NCBI GenBank assembly: GCA_900472575.1
Contig: UCIV01000038.1
Coordinates: forward strand, 1 to 37,051
DNA from: Hyphomicrobiales bacterium
GTDB taxonomy: Bacteria > Pseudomonadota > Alphaproteobacteria > Rhizobiales > Rhizobiaceae
Direction: 5' to 3'
Length of the DNA stretch: 37,051 bases
Shown here: positions 7,960 to 17,798 of the stretch, piece by piece
How the letters are laid out: each line of letters opens with the position of its first letter
Position numbering within the stretch: the first letter of the stretch is position 1
Notes under the pieces: model-generated
Seen by the model: only the letters and a program-made list of their open reading frames with translations
What the model was told of the DNA's origin: nothing
The model's database searches: none
Made by a program: the position numbers and the translations under genes

Positions 7960-8784
7960 ATGCCCTCAAGAGTGGACATTCGCATCAAAGAACCCGTCGC
8001 GACGGTCGATCCGATATGGGATACGTTGCAGCAGGAAGCGCGGCTTGCCATCGAGCAGGATCCGCTTCTTGCCGCGTTTCTCTATTCCACCGTGCTGAAC
8101 CATCGTTCCCTGGAAGAATGTGTCGTTCACCGGATCTGCGAGCGTCTCGATCATCCGGATCTGCAGGCGGTTCTGTTGCGTCAGACATTCATGGAAATGC
8201 TGGATGACTGGCCGGAATGGGGTTCCATCCTCCGGGTCGATATCCAGGCGTTTTATGATCGCGATCCGGCATGCTTGCGCTTCCTGGAGCCGGTGCTCTA
8301 TTTCAAGGGCTTTCACGCAATCCAGACGCATCGTCTTGCCAACTGGCTCTATACCCGTGGGCGCCGTGATTTTGCTCTCTATCTTCAGAGCCGTTCTTCC
8401 AGTGTCTTCCAGACGGATATCAATCCGGCGGCACGGATCGGCAAGGGCATTTTCCTCGATCATGCCACGGGCCTCGTCGTCGGCGAGACTGCAGTCATCG
8501 GTGACAATGTCTCCATCCTGCATGGTGTGACGCTTGGGGGAACAGGCAAGGAAGGTGCCGATCGCCATCCGAAGATCGGCAATGGCGTGCTGATCGGCGC
8601 CGGTGCGAAGATCCTTGGTAATATCGAGATCGGCTCGTGCTCGCGTGTCGCGGCCGGTTCGGTGGTGCTGAAACCCGTTCCGTCTAAGTCGACCGTTGCC
8701 GGGGTGCCGGCGAAGGTGGTCGGGGAGGCGGGCTGTTCGGAGCCGGCGCGGGTCATGGATCAGCTGCTGATGTCGGAAGACTGA
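7960..8784 (+). CDS. cysE: Serine O-acetyltransferase
   Basis: Makes O-acetylserine from serine and acetyl-CoA, the first step of cysteine synthesis. The protein has 274 residues with the N-terminal helical SATase domain (about 15-150) and a C-terminal left-handed beta-helix of hexapeptide repeats (about 155-255). The catalytic pair corresponds to Asp153 (QTDINPAARIG) and His168 (LDHATGLVVGE), and the acetyl-CoA loop is HGVTLGGTGK. The start at 7960 was chosen for its GGAG ribosome site six to seven bases upstream and because the promoter overlaps the first ATG at 7921; 7948 remains possible. A possible terminator and a second hairpin follow before the DUF3126 gene. Confidence 0.95.
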   Translation: MPSRVDIRIKEPVATVDPIWDTLQQEARLAIEQDPLLAAFLYSTVLNHRSLEECVVHRICERLDHPDLQAVLLRQTFMEMLDDWPEWGSILRVDIQAFYDRDPACLRFLEPVLYFKGFHAIQTHRLANWLYTRGRRDFALYLQSRSSSVFQTDINPAARIGKGIFLDHATGLVVGETAVIGDNVSILHGVTLGGTGKEGADRHPKIGNGVLIGAGAKILGNIEIGSCSRVAAGSVVLKPVPSKSTVAGVPAKVVGEAGCSEPARVMDQLLMSED

Positions 8785-8822
8785 GTGCTGCCGGCTATAG
8801 AAACGCCGGTGGATAATCGTCG

Positions 8823-8858
8823 AAGCCGGCAGGCCCAAGGCTTGTCGGCTTTACTTTT
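8823..8858 (+). terminator. Possible terminator after cysE
   Basis: An 11-pair stem with two G-U pairs (AAGCCGGCAGG at 8823-8833 against CTTGTCGGCTT at 8841-8851), a seven-base loop, then TACTTTTG. The U-run is interrupted, so termination may be partial. Confidence 0.45.
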
Positions 8859-8887
8859 GCCGCGGTCGCATGCAACAAGCGCGGCAA
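8857..8887 (+). promoter_or_regulatory. Hairpin in front of the DUF3126 gene
   Basis: TTGCCGCG (8857-8864) is perfectly complementary to CGCGGCAA (8880-8887) with a 15-base loop. It stands 13 bases before the GGAG ribosome site of the next gene and touches the preceding terminator-like hairpin. Its role is unknown. Confidence 0.4.
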
Positions 8888-8910
8888 CGTGAATAGAAAC
8901 GGAGATTGTC

Positions 8911-9117
8911 GTGAAGCCCGACGAAATCAAGAAAATCGACGCTTACTTCAAGCGCCTTTTGAATCCGCAGATCGTTGTCAAGGCACGGCCGCGCAAGGAC
9001 GATTCGGCAGAGGTCTATCTGGGTGAAGAGTTTCTCGGTGTCGTCTATGTTGATGACGAGGACGACGAGCGCTCCTACAATTTCTCGATGGCCATCCTCG
9101 ACGTCGATCTCGACTGA
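8911..9117 (+). CDS. DUF3126 family small protein
   Basis: A 68-residue acidic protein (ending with several Asp-rich stretches such as VDDEDDERS) that matches the alphaproteobacterial DUF3126 family. It starts with GTG, supported by GGAG six bases upstream. No signal peptide, membrane segment or metal motif is seen. The function is unknown. Position after cysE is common in rhizobia but does not by itself show a link to cysteine metabolism. It is followed by a strong terminator, so it ends its transcription unit. Confidence 0.85.
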   Translation: MKPDEIKKIDAYFKRLLNPQIVVKARPRKDDSAEVYLGEEFLGVVYVDDEDDERSYNFSMAILDVDLD

Positions 9118-9139
9118 GCATCAGTGCTAACACATTCCG

Positions 9140-9163
9140 GCGGGCCGCTTGGGCCCGCTTTTT
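9140..9163 (+). terminator. Rho-independent terminator after the DUF3126 gene
   Basis: Seven-pair GC-rich stem GCGGGCC (9140-9146) and GGCCCGC (9152-9158), five-base loop, followed by TTTTT. It lies 22 bases after the stop codon. Confidence 0.85.
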
Positions 9164-9507
9164 GATTCCGCCTTCGGTCGCGCCGTTATCGCTCGTTCGC
9201 CTCTTGTAACGCGGCGAATGCAATCCCATTAATAGGGAGCGACTTTATCCGGTCGTCCCTGTGAGATTAACCCCACACCGCGATTTAATGTCTTCGTCGC
9301 TGACAATCGTCAGGTGCGGTCGCTTGGCGTTTGCATCCGATGGGCTGATGGGTGTTAATTTTTGCAGGTTGAACGGCTCTCTGGCGGAATAGTGATTGCG
9401 CCGCCGCAAAGGGGGCTTAAAATCTGTGTCCAATGGACTAAGTTAGTAAGACTGGAGTTCGGCGGACCGCAATGTTCAATAAGGTCGTCGGCACCTGGGG
9501 ATGATGA
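9164..9507 (+). other. Intergenic region upstream of clpS with a possible promoter
   Basis: These 344 bases hold no convincing gene. The best promoter-like signal is TTGCGC (9396-9401), 16 bases, TAAAAT (9418-9423), which would give clpS a leader of about 78 bases. A weaker pair, TTGCAT near 9330 and GTTAAT near 9353, lies further up. A small inverted repeat CTGAC-AATC-GTCAG is present near 9301. A 62-codon frame on the minus strand (9245-9433, TTG start) has no ribosome site and no recognisable family, and was not accepted. An unannotated small RNA cannot be excluded. Confidence 0.4.
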
Positions 9508-9864
9508 ATGATGATCGCACTGCCGATCTCGATGGAAAAAGAAAAAGATGGTGACGGGGATAACGCCAACCGCGGAACCTCGGTCATCACGCGTACGAAG
9601 CCCAAGACGAAACGCCCGAACCTGTATCGCGTACTCCTGTTGAATGACGATTATACCCCGATGGACTTCGTCATCCACATATTGGAGCGGTTCTTTCAGA
9701 AGGACAGGGAGGCCGCCACGCTCATTATGCTCCACGTTCATAACCACGGTGTGGGGGAATGCGGCGTATTTACCTACGAAGTAGCGGAGACCAAGGTGAG
9801 CCAGGTGATGGATTTCGCCAGACAACACCAGCATCCCCTACAATGTGTCATGGAAAAAAAGTGA
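9508..9864 (+). CDS. clpS: ClpS, ATP-dependent Clp protease adaptor
   Basis: Adaptor that delivers N-degron substrates to ClpAP in the cytosol; 118 residues. The N-terminal tail (about 35 residues) is charged and probably flexible, as usual. The core begins at PNLYRVLLLNDDYTPMDFV, where the NDD...M motif forms the N-degron pocket, and continues with HVHNHGVGECGVFTYEVAETK. ATG codons at 9508 and 9511 are both in frame; TGGGGA at 9496-9501 fits either. It is 10 bases upstream of clpA and its stop codon overlaps the clpA ribosome site, so the two are coupled. Rhizobia often encode a second ClpS elsewhere; this clpA-linked copy is the ClpS1 type by position. Confidence 0.95.
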   Translation: MMIALPISMEKEKDGDGDNANRGTSVITRTKPKTKRPNLYRVLLLNDDYTPMDFVIHILERFFQKDREAATLIMLHVHNHGVGECGVFTYEVAETKVSQVMDFARQHQHPLQCVMEKK

Positions 9865-9874
9865 GGAACCCGAC

Positions 9875-12406
<2,532 letters not shown>

Positions 12407-12428
12407 TCGCTCTCATATCGATTGAATG

Positions 12429-12457
12429 AAAGATGCCGGGCTTGTCCCGGCATCTTT
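12429..12457 (+). terminator. Terminator of clpSA
   Basis: A perfect 12-pair stem AAAGATGCCGGG (12429-12440) and CCCGGCATCTTT (12446-12457) with a five-base loop and T-rich sequence after it (TTTGTATTTG). It lies 22 bases after the clpA stop. Confidence 0.85.
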
Positions 12458-12498
12458 GTATTTGTAGGCATATTTGATCAACAGCAAATGGAATGCCT

Positions 12499-13248
12499 AT
12501 GTCTGCAGAGCAGCGCAATGAGCCCGGTAACTTGAAATGGTTCCTGACGGGCATGCGCGGCGTCATCTCGCTTCCCGCCATTATTCTGATGACGTCCTAT
12601 GTCGGGTTTGCCGCATTCGCGCTGCAGGCGGGATTGACGCGTTGGGAGGCTGTGATCATGACGCTCGGCGTCTGGGCCTTGCCGTCGCAGATGATCCTTG
12701 TCGGCTCGATGATCGGCGGTGCCAATATCGTTGCGTCGTTTCTTGCCGTCACCCTGTCCGCCATCCGGATGATGCCGATGGTAGCGTCGATCGTGCCGGA
12801 AATGCGGACACAGAAGACTCCCGTCTGGCTGCTTCTGTTCCTGTCGCATTTCATTGCCATCACTTCCTGGGTGTTCGCCTCGACGCATCTGCGTGATGTG
12901 CCACGCCAGTACCGGGTCGCCTTTTTTGCCGGTTTCGGCCTCACGCTCACATGTGGCAATGCGGCGATCGTCGGCATCAGCTACGGCATCGTTTCGCAAT
13001 TTCCGCCGGTCGTGGCGGGCGCCCTCTTCATGTTGACACCGGTCTATTTCATCTCGTCGATCTGGGCGAGTTCCAGACAGTTCGTGGTGAAGCTCGCCTT
13101 TATCATCGGCATCGTCACAGGGCCGCTCTTGGCGCTCGTCGTCCCGCAATTCGATGTGCTGATTGCCGGTCTCGGCGGCGGAACCGTTGCCTATCTTATC
13201 GATCGATATAGACGACAGCGTCGGCGTGCCGTTGAGGAGGCCGCATGA
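12499..13248 (+). CDS. azlC: AzlC family permease (large subunit of branched-chain amino acid exporter)
   Basis: Inner-membrane protein of 249 residues with several hydrophobic segments (seen around SLPAIILMTSYVGFAAFAL, AVIMTLGVWALPSQMILVG, WLLLFLSHFIAITSWVFA, VAFFAGFGLTLTCGNAAIVG and VVKLAFIIGIVTGPLLALVV). It matches the AzlC/BrnF family, which with AzlD/BrnE exports branched-chain amino acids and analogues. The ATG at 12499 has GGAA five bases upstream; an ATG two codons earlier (12493) is in frame but lacks a ribosome site. It overlaps azlD by four bases (ATGA), typical of this pair. The cargo is not readable from sequence. Confidence 0.88.
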   Translation: MSAEQRNEPGNLKWFLTGMRGVISLPAIILMTSYVGFAAFALQAGLTRWEAVIMTLGVWALPSQMILVGSMIGGANIVASFLAVTLSAIRMMPMVASIVPEMRTQKTPVWLLLFLSHFIAITSWVFASTHLRDVPRQYRVAFFAGFGLTLTCGNAAIVGISYGIVSQFPPVVAGALFMLTPVYFISSIWASSRQFVVKLAFIIGIVTGPLLALVVPQFDVLIAGLGGGTVAYLIDRYRRQRRRAVEEAA

Positions 13249-13586
13249 TGCTGGAGGAATACTGGACCTATATCCTGATCATCGTTGCCGGCTTTATCGC
13301 AACGGATTTCTGGCGCTGGCTCGGGGTTCTGGCCGGCAACAGGCTGAATGAGGAGTCGGAGGCGCTGAACTGGGTGAGGGCGGTTGCGACAGCGCTGGTC
13401 ATGGCCGTCACGGCCAAGCTGATCGTGTTTCCGACGGGCGTATTGGCCGATTCTCCGCTCTGGCTTCGGCTCTCTGCCGCGGGTATCGGCTTTTGCATTT
13501 TTCTGATGACGGGCAAGAAGGTGGCGATCGGCGTCATCGCACCGATCGCCATTCTTGTGGCCGGTCTGTTTCTGCTCGAAGCCTGA
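13245..13586 (+). CDS. azlD: AzlD family small permease subunit
   Basis: A 113-residue membrane protein of the AzlD family, the small partner of AzlC. Three to four hydrophobic segments are visible (YILIIVAGFIATDFW, AVATALVMAVTAKLIVF, LRLSAAGIGFCIFLM and VIAPIAILVAGLFLLEA). The start overlaps the azlC stop in an ATGA, so it is translationally coupled. Two consecutive ATGs (13245 and 13248) are possible. The stop TGA abuts the stop of the convergent HIT gene within a palindrome, with no terminator between them. Confidence 0.87.
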   Translation: MMLEEYWTYILIIVAGFIATDFWRWLGVLAGNRLNEESEALNWVRAVATALVMAVTAKLIVFPTGVLADSPLWLRLSAAGIGFCIFLMTGKKVAIGVIAPIAILVAGLFLLEA

Positions 13587-14009
13587 TCAGGCGCCGAGCG
13601 CGTCAACGACCTTCTTGGCGTTGGTGGCCAGAACGCCATGGTCTTCCATCTGGCCGCTATGCGGCTTCAGGCCGGCGCCTTCGTAGCGCGGGATGATGTG
13701 GAAATGCAGGTGATAGACGGTCTGGCCGGCAGCCGGTTCGTTGAACTGCGTGACCGTGATGCCATCGGCCTCGAACGCATCCTTGGCCGCATTGGCAAGC
13801 TTCTGCACGATCGGAATGACTTTCGACAGGGTGGCCGGGTCAGCGTCGAGAATATTGCGCGAGGGCGTCTTCGGTATCACCAGGAGGTGACCTGGGGATT
13901 GCGGCATGACATCCATAAAGGCCAGAGTGTCGGCATCCTCGTAAACGCGGTGGCAAGGGATCTCGCCGCGCAGGATCTTCGCGAAGATGTTGTTGTCGTC
14001 GTAGCTCAT
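13587..14009 (-). CDS. HIT family protein (histidine triad nucleotide hydrolase/transferase)
   Basis: A 140-residue protein with the histidine triad HLHFHIIPR (His100, His102, His104), preceded by FNEPAAGQTVYH. The N-terminus NIFAKILRGEIPCHRVYED is typical of Hint-type enzymes, which hydrolyse AMP-lysine or similar phosphoramidates. The start has GGAGAGGA upstream. It is the last gene of a minus-strand group (ridA, GDPD, acetyltransferase, HIT), separated from the acetyltransferase by 79 bases that hold a palindromic element. The physiological substrate is not known for most bacterial members. Confidence 0.93.
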   Translation of the reverse strand: MSYDDNNIFAKILRGEIPCHRVYEDADTLAFMDVMPQSPGHLLVIPKTPSRNILDADPATLSKVIPIVQKLANAAKDAFEADGITVTQFNEPAAGQTVYHLHFHIIPRYEGAGLKPHSGQMEDHGVLATNAKKVVDALGA

Positions 14010-14040
14010 GGAAGTCCTCTCCTATCTGCTTCTTTCAACG

Positions 14041-14082
14041 CAATTCCGAACGCAAAACCGGTGCTCGCTTTTGCCGGAATTA
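14041..14082. repeat. Rhizobial-type dispersed palindromic element
   Basis: AATTCCG (14042-14048) pairs with CGGAATT (14075-14081), and the inner GCAAAA (14052-14057) pairs with TTTTGC (14069-14074), leaving a three-base bulge and a GC-rich loop. From memory, an intergenic motif of the form AATTCCG-ACGCAAAACCG-...-TTTTGC-GGAATT recurs in Rhizobium and Agrobacterium genomes. That identification is recalled, not searched. It lies between the acetyltransferase stop and the HIT start and has no T-run. Confidence 0.5.
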
Positions 14083-14088
14083 CTTCAA

Positions 14089-15285
14089 TCAATCATCCTG
14101 CTGCCGCTCGCCTTTTCGGAAAGGGCTGTGCTCGGACAGGTATTCGTTCATGCCGTCCACCTCCTGCCGCTCGCGCTCCAGATAGTCGGAAATCGCGCGG
14201 CGCAGGCCCGGATGGGCGATGTAATGCATGGAATGGGTGGTGACGGGAAGATAACCGCGGGCGAGCTTGTGCTCGCCCTGCGCGCCAGCTTCGACGCGCT
14301 TCAGCCCCTTGGCAAGCGTGAAGTCGATGGCTTGATGATAGCATACTTCGAAATGCAGGAAGGGATGATCCTCGATGCAGCCCCAATGCCGGCCATAGAG
14401 GGTGTCGCCGCCGATGAAGTTGATCGCGCCTGCGATATAACGCCCATCGCGTTTTGCCATGACCAGCAGGATGTCATCGGCCATGTGGCTGCCGATCAGC
14501 GAATAGAAGCTGCGGGTGAGATAGGGCCGACCCCATTTGCGGCCGCCGGTGTCCATGTAGAAGGCGAAGAACTGGTCCCAGATATCCTCAGTCAGGTCGG
14601 CGCCGGTCAGCCGGTCGATCGAAATCCCGTTTTCGAGTGCAGTACGACGTTCCTTCTTCAGCGCCTTGCGTTTGCGTGACGCCAGCGTTTCGAGGAATGC
14701 GTCGTGATCGGCATAACCTTCGTTGATGAAATGGAATTGCTGGTCGGTCCGGTGGAGGTAGTCGGCCGCCTCGAAGACCTCGACCTCGTTTTCCGGTACG
14801 AAGGTTACGTGCGCTGATGATATTCCAAGCTGCCGTGTCACTTCCTGGAGACCTGCGGCAAGTGTCTCCTGCATGGTCTCACGATCATAACCGGAAGCGA
14901 CCAGCAGGCGAGGGCCGGTAGCCGGCGTGAAGGGGATGGCGCATTGCAGTTTCGGATAATAGCGCCCGCCCGCTCGCTCGAAGGCGTCCGCCCAGCCGTG
15001 GTCGAAGACGTATTCGCCCTGGCTATGGCTTTTCAGATAGGCGGGGATTGCGCCGATCAGCGTGCCTTCTTCGGTTTCGAGAAGAATGTGATGCCCATGC
15101 CAGCCGGTCTTGGCCGTGGCAGAGCCTGATTGTTCCAGCGACGAAAGGAAGGCATGCGAGAGAAACGGATTATAGGGGACCGCTGCGGAAGAACTTTCCC
15201 GTGAGGCACCCGCAAGCCGCGACCAGCGTTCTGGGCTGATCGCGGCAAAGGATTGTTCGATGCGGATTGAAAGATTACCGGCCAT
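14089..15285 (-). CDS. GNAT/FemAB-like N-acyltransferase (DUF482 family)
   Basis: A 398-residue protein of the peptidogalycan biosynthesis/recognition (DUF482, FemAB-like GNAT) family. Recognisable stretches are YNPFLSHAFLSSLEQSGSA near the N-terminus, YVFDHGWADAFERAGGRYYPKLQCAIPFTPATGPRLL in pieces at about residues 91-130, a basic RKRKALKKERR near 200, and the C-terminal GRHWGCIEDHPFLHFEVCYHQAID with EAGAQGEHKLARGY. The fold is two tandem GNAT domains; the acyl donor and acceptor are unknown. It lies nine bases downstream of the GDPD gene with CAGGT as ribosome site. No signal peptide is seen, so it is probably cytosolic. Confidence 0.86.
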   Translation of the reverse strand: MAGNLSIRIEQSFAAISPERWSRLAGASRESSSAAVPYNPFLSHAFLSSLEQSGSATAKTGWHGHHILLETEEGTLIGAIPAYLKSHSQGEYVFDHGWADAFERAGGRYYPKLQCAIPFTPATGPRLLVASGYDRETMQETLAAGLQEVTRQLGISSAHVTFVPENEVEVFEAADYLHRTDQQFHFINEGYADHDAFLETLASRKRKALKKERRTALENGISIDRLTGADLTEDIWDQFFAFYMDTGGRKWGRPYLTRSFYSLIGSHMADDILLVMAKRDGRYIAGAINFIGGDTLYGRHWGCIEDHPFLHFEVCYHQAIDFTLAKGLKRVEAGAQGEHKLARGYLPVTTHSMHYIAHPGLRRAISDYLERERQEVDGMNEYLSEHSPFRKGERQQDD

Positions 15286-15294
15286 GTACCTGAA

Positions 15295-16023
15295 TTATGC
15301 AGTGGGCGACGTGCGCGGGTCAAACCCTTCGAACGTCATCTGATCTGCATATTTATAGGTAGCCTCGCGCGCGTTTTCATCCCTGACAGTCCAGGTAATC
15401 AACGCAATGCCGGTCTGTCTCAGGGCGGTGATAAAGCTGTTCGGCAGGTCGGACCAGTGATAGGAGATGAAATCCAGCCCAAGCTGGGCCATTTCATCAT
15501 GCTTGAAGAACTCTTCCGGCTGGCTGCCTTCAGCGGTCAGGCCGATCGGATAAGGTGTGTCGGCCTTCTTCAGATCGCGGATCAGGTGATGGTCGAAGCT
15601 CATCAGCGCGACTTTGCCCTGATAACCTTCCAGCTCTTCGAGAACGATATCGACGAAGCCGTCATCTTCTTCGGCGGTGCGGCCTTTCAATTCGATCACA
15701 AGCGGTACGCGACCATCGACCAGTTTGAGCATCTGCTTCAAGGTCGGGATCCTGTCGGCCGTTCCGCCGATGGAAAGCAGGCCGAGTTCAGAGGCGGTGC
15801 GCTCCCGCACATCGCCCTTGATGCCGCAGACGCGCTCAAGCTTGTCGTCGTGGAAGACCATCGGAATGCTGTCCGCGGAAAGCTGCAGGTCGCATTCGAT
15901 GGCAAAGCCGGCATCCGCGGCGCGGGCGAAGGCCGAGAGGGAGTTCTCCCATACGGCCTTGTTCATGTCGTGATAGCCGCGATGCGCGACGGGCAGATCC
16001 TTGATCCAGGATGCAGATGTCAT
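15295..16023 (-). CDS. Glycerophosphodiester phosphodiesterase family protein
   Basis: A 242-residue TIM-barrel enzyme of the GDPD family, which cleaves glycerophosphodiesters to glycerol-3-phosphate and an alcohol. Active-site features are HRG (His14-Arg15), ECDLQLS (Glu43, Asp45), FHDD (His58, the second catalytic His) and IELKG (Glu111, Lys113). No signal peptide is present, so it is the cytosolic UgpQ-like type. The ATG at 16023 overlaps the ridA stop by four bases. Substrate preference is not readable. Confidence 0.92.
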   Translation of the reverse strand: MTSASWIKDLPVAHRGYHDMNKAVWENSLSAFARAADAGFAIECDLQLSADSIPMVFHDDKLERVCGIKGDVRERTASELGLLSIGGTADRIPTLKQMLKLVDGRVPLVIELKGRTAEEDDGFVDIVLEELEGYQGKVALMSFDHHLIRDLKKADTPYPIGLTAEGSQPEEFFKHDEMAQLGLDFISYHWSDLPNSFITALRQTGIALITWTVRDENAREATYKYADQMTFEGFDPRTSPTA

Positions 16024-16490
16024 GCTTCGATCTCGATAACGGCTTCGATTTCAACGGCGGCATTGAGCGGCAATGCGGCCATGCCAACGGCAGCGCGAGC
16101 ATGCTTGCCAGCTTCGCCCAGGACGTTTGCAATCAGGTTCGATGCGCCGTTGGTGACGATATGCTGCTCGGTGAAGCCGGGAGCGGAGGCGACAAAGCTC
16201 GACAGCTTGACGACGCGCTTGATCTTGCCGAGATCGCCACCGAGTGCTGCCTTTGCCTGCGACAGGATGTTGATGGCGCAAAGTTCGGCTGCGCGGCTCG
16301 CCGTTGTCACATCAACGTCACTGCCGACCAGGCCTTTGATCTCAAGCTTGCCATTTTCGGTCGGCAACTGTCCGGAGATATAAAGCATGTTGCCGCTGAT
16401 GACATAGGACACGTAGTTGGCTGCGGGCGCCGCTGCCACGGGGAGGGTAATTCCAAGTTCCTTCAGGCGGCTTTCGATGGCATCGGACAT
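16020..16490 (-). CDS. RidA family protein (enamine/imine deaminase)
   Basis: A 156-residue member of the RidA/YjgF/UK114 family, which hydrolyses reactive enamine/imine intermediates from PLP enzymes. It belongs to the longer subgroup beginning MSDAIESRLKELGITLP, followed by YISGQLPTENGKLEIKGLVG and a C-terminal ARAAVGMAALPLNAAVEIEA. Arg132 stands where the catalytic arginine of active RidA proteins lies, so activity is plausible. The start at 16490 has GGAGACC upstream; the frame is open further but the upstream residues are unlike the family. It heads a coupled minus-strand unit with the GDPD and acetyltransferase genes and is divergent from the eipB-like gene. Confidence 0.92.
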   Translation of the reverse strand: MSDAIESRLKELGITLPVAAAPAANYVSYVISGNMLYISGQLPTENGKLEIKGLVGSDVDVTTASRAAELCAINILSQAKAALGGDLGKIKRVVKLSSFVASAPGFTEQHIVTNGASNLIANVLGEAGKHARAAVGMAALPLNAAVEIEAVIEIEA

Positions 16491-16599
16491 TTCGGTCTCC
16501 GGTTTGTTGTCAAGCGTACAAAAATCCTTCATCAAGGTCATAACCTTGGCTGATGGCGTTCTTATAACACCCGCGCCCGAGTCCAACAGGAGAATATGA

Positions 16600-17442
16600 A
16601 TGCTGCGCACGAGCCTCGCGCTGTTCCTCGTCACCAGTGCCGGTGTCGCCTCCGCTGCGCCGATCAGCGCCGACAGTGCTGCGCGCCTGCTTATTCCTCA
16701 CAGGGCGGTCTATGACCTCAAGCTCAAGGATGCGTCCGAGCGCTCCGGCATCGAGGGCATGTTCGGCCGTATGGTCTATGAATTCAACGGCTCTGCCTGC
16801 ACCGGGTTCACGACCAATTTCCGCCTCGTCACCAAGATCAGCACGGGCGAGGAGACGCGTGTCAGCGACCAGCAGACCAAGACGTTCGAAGATCTTTCCG
16901 CGAAGCAGTTTCATTTCGAGACCAAGTCCTTCACCGATGAGCAACTCGACAAGAGCGTGACCGGCGATGCGAGCGAAGGCGAGAGCGGGGTGAAGGTCGA
17001 GCTGCAGGGGGCAAATGGCAGAGAAGTGGATCTGCCGGCAAGCGCGTTCCCGACCAGTCATATGCTCGACATCATTCAGCAGGCCAAGGACAACAAACGT
17101 ATCTTTGAGACGCGTGTCTTCGATGGCTCAGAAAACGGCGATCAGGCACTTCTGACCTCAACCGTGATCGGCAAGGCGGAGACACCGGAAAAAGGCGATA
17201 CCGAAGCCGGTGCCGCCGGCGAGTTTGCCAAGACTCCCTACTGGCCGGTCACGATCGCCTATTTCAACGATGGCGCCGCCGGCGATCCGATGCCGGTCTA
17301 CAACATGTCTTTCAAGCTCTACGAGAACGGCATAACCCGTGATCTGACCATGGATTACGGTGATTTTTCGCTGGAAGGCAGCCTCGTGAAGCTGGAGTTG
17401 CTGAAGACACAGCAGGATCCGTGCCCTGCGGTGCCGCGTTAG
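16600..17442 (+). CDS. eipB: EipB-like periplasmic envelope integrity protein (DUF1849)
   Basis: A 280-residue secreted protein with a Sec signal peptide (MLRTSLALFLVTSAGVASAA) and then LLIPHRAVYDLKLKDASERSG, the hallmark start of the DUF1849/EipB family. In Brucella, EipB is a periplasmic beta-spiral protein needed for envelope integrity, with one disulfide between its two cysteines. Here the only two mature cysteines are Cys67 and Cys275, in matching positions (FNGSACTG and QDPCPAVPR at the extreme end). AGGAG lies seven bases before the ATG. The gene is divergent from ridA and about 500 bases upstream of the ribosomal rpsB gene. The role in this organism is inferred from the family. Confidence 0.85.
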   Translation: MLRTSLALFLVTSAGVASAAPISADSAARLLIPHRAVYDLKLKDASERSGIEGMFGRMVYEFNGSACTGFTTNFRLVTKISTGEETRVSDQQTKTFEDLSAKQFHFETKSFTDEQLDKSVTGDASEGESGVKVELQGANGREVDLPASAFPTSHMLDIIQQAKDNKRIFETRVFDGSENGDQALLTSTVIGKAETPEKGDTEAGAAGEFAKTPYWPVTIAYFNDGAAGDPMPVYNMSFKLYENGITRDLTMDYGDFSLEGSLVKLELLKTQQDPCPAVPR

Positions 17443-17558
17443 TAACGATCTTGCCATTTGATTTGGAACACGCGGTCGCAGTGCCGAATCTAGGCGTCAC
17501 AATACTCGACACATTGTTAGTTTCGTGTCTGTAGTTGCGCCGCAATAAGGAGTGATTC

Positions 17559-17756
17559 ATGGCATTGATCGGATTTAAAAACACCCACAATCAGGAAGTC
17601 TACATCAACCCGGCGCAGATCCTTTATGTGATGCCCTTCGAAGAAGGTGTGACGATCGTTACGTTTGCTGCGGTCAATGGCGCCGGGCAGCCGCATACGA
17701 TCTATATCCGTGGGAGTGTCGAGCAGGTCCGCCAAAGGCTCGGGGCCAAGGCCTGA
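17559..17756 (+). CDS. Small conserved-looking protein of unknown function
   Basis: A 65-residue protein with a strong AAGGAG ribosome site and normal codon use. I do not recognise the family with certainty. The layout (YINPAQILYVMPFEEGVTIV, then TIYIRGSVEQVRQRL) suggests a small beta-rich fold ending in a helix and resembles in outline FlbD-type proteins, whose pattern is a conserved N-terminal 'INP/NAxxI' strand, a middle strand and 'VxESVEEV'. That resemblance is weak and by eye. No cysteine, signal peptide or membrane segment is present. It lies between the eipB-like gene and rpsB, each more than 100 bases away, so it may be monocistronic. Confidence 0.75.
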   Translation: MALIGFKNTHNQEVYINPAQILYVMPFEEGVTIVTFAAVNGAGQPHTIYIRGSVEQVRQRLGAKA

Positions 17757-17798
17757 CCGGTTTCGCTTGTGTCGTGCGGTGAAAGCTGCACCACAGCG

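Noticed and set aside
9245..9433. A 62-codon minus-strand frame upstream of clpS
   Set aside because: TTG start, no ribosome site, no recognised family; kept only as a remark in the intergenic entry.
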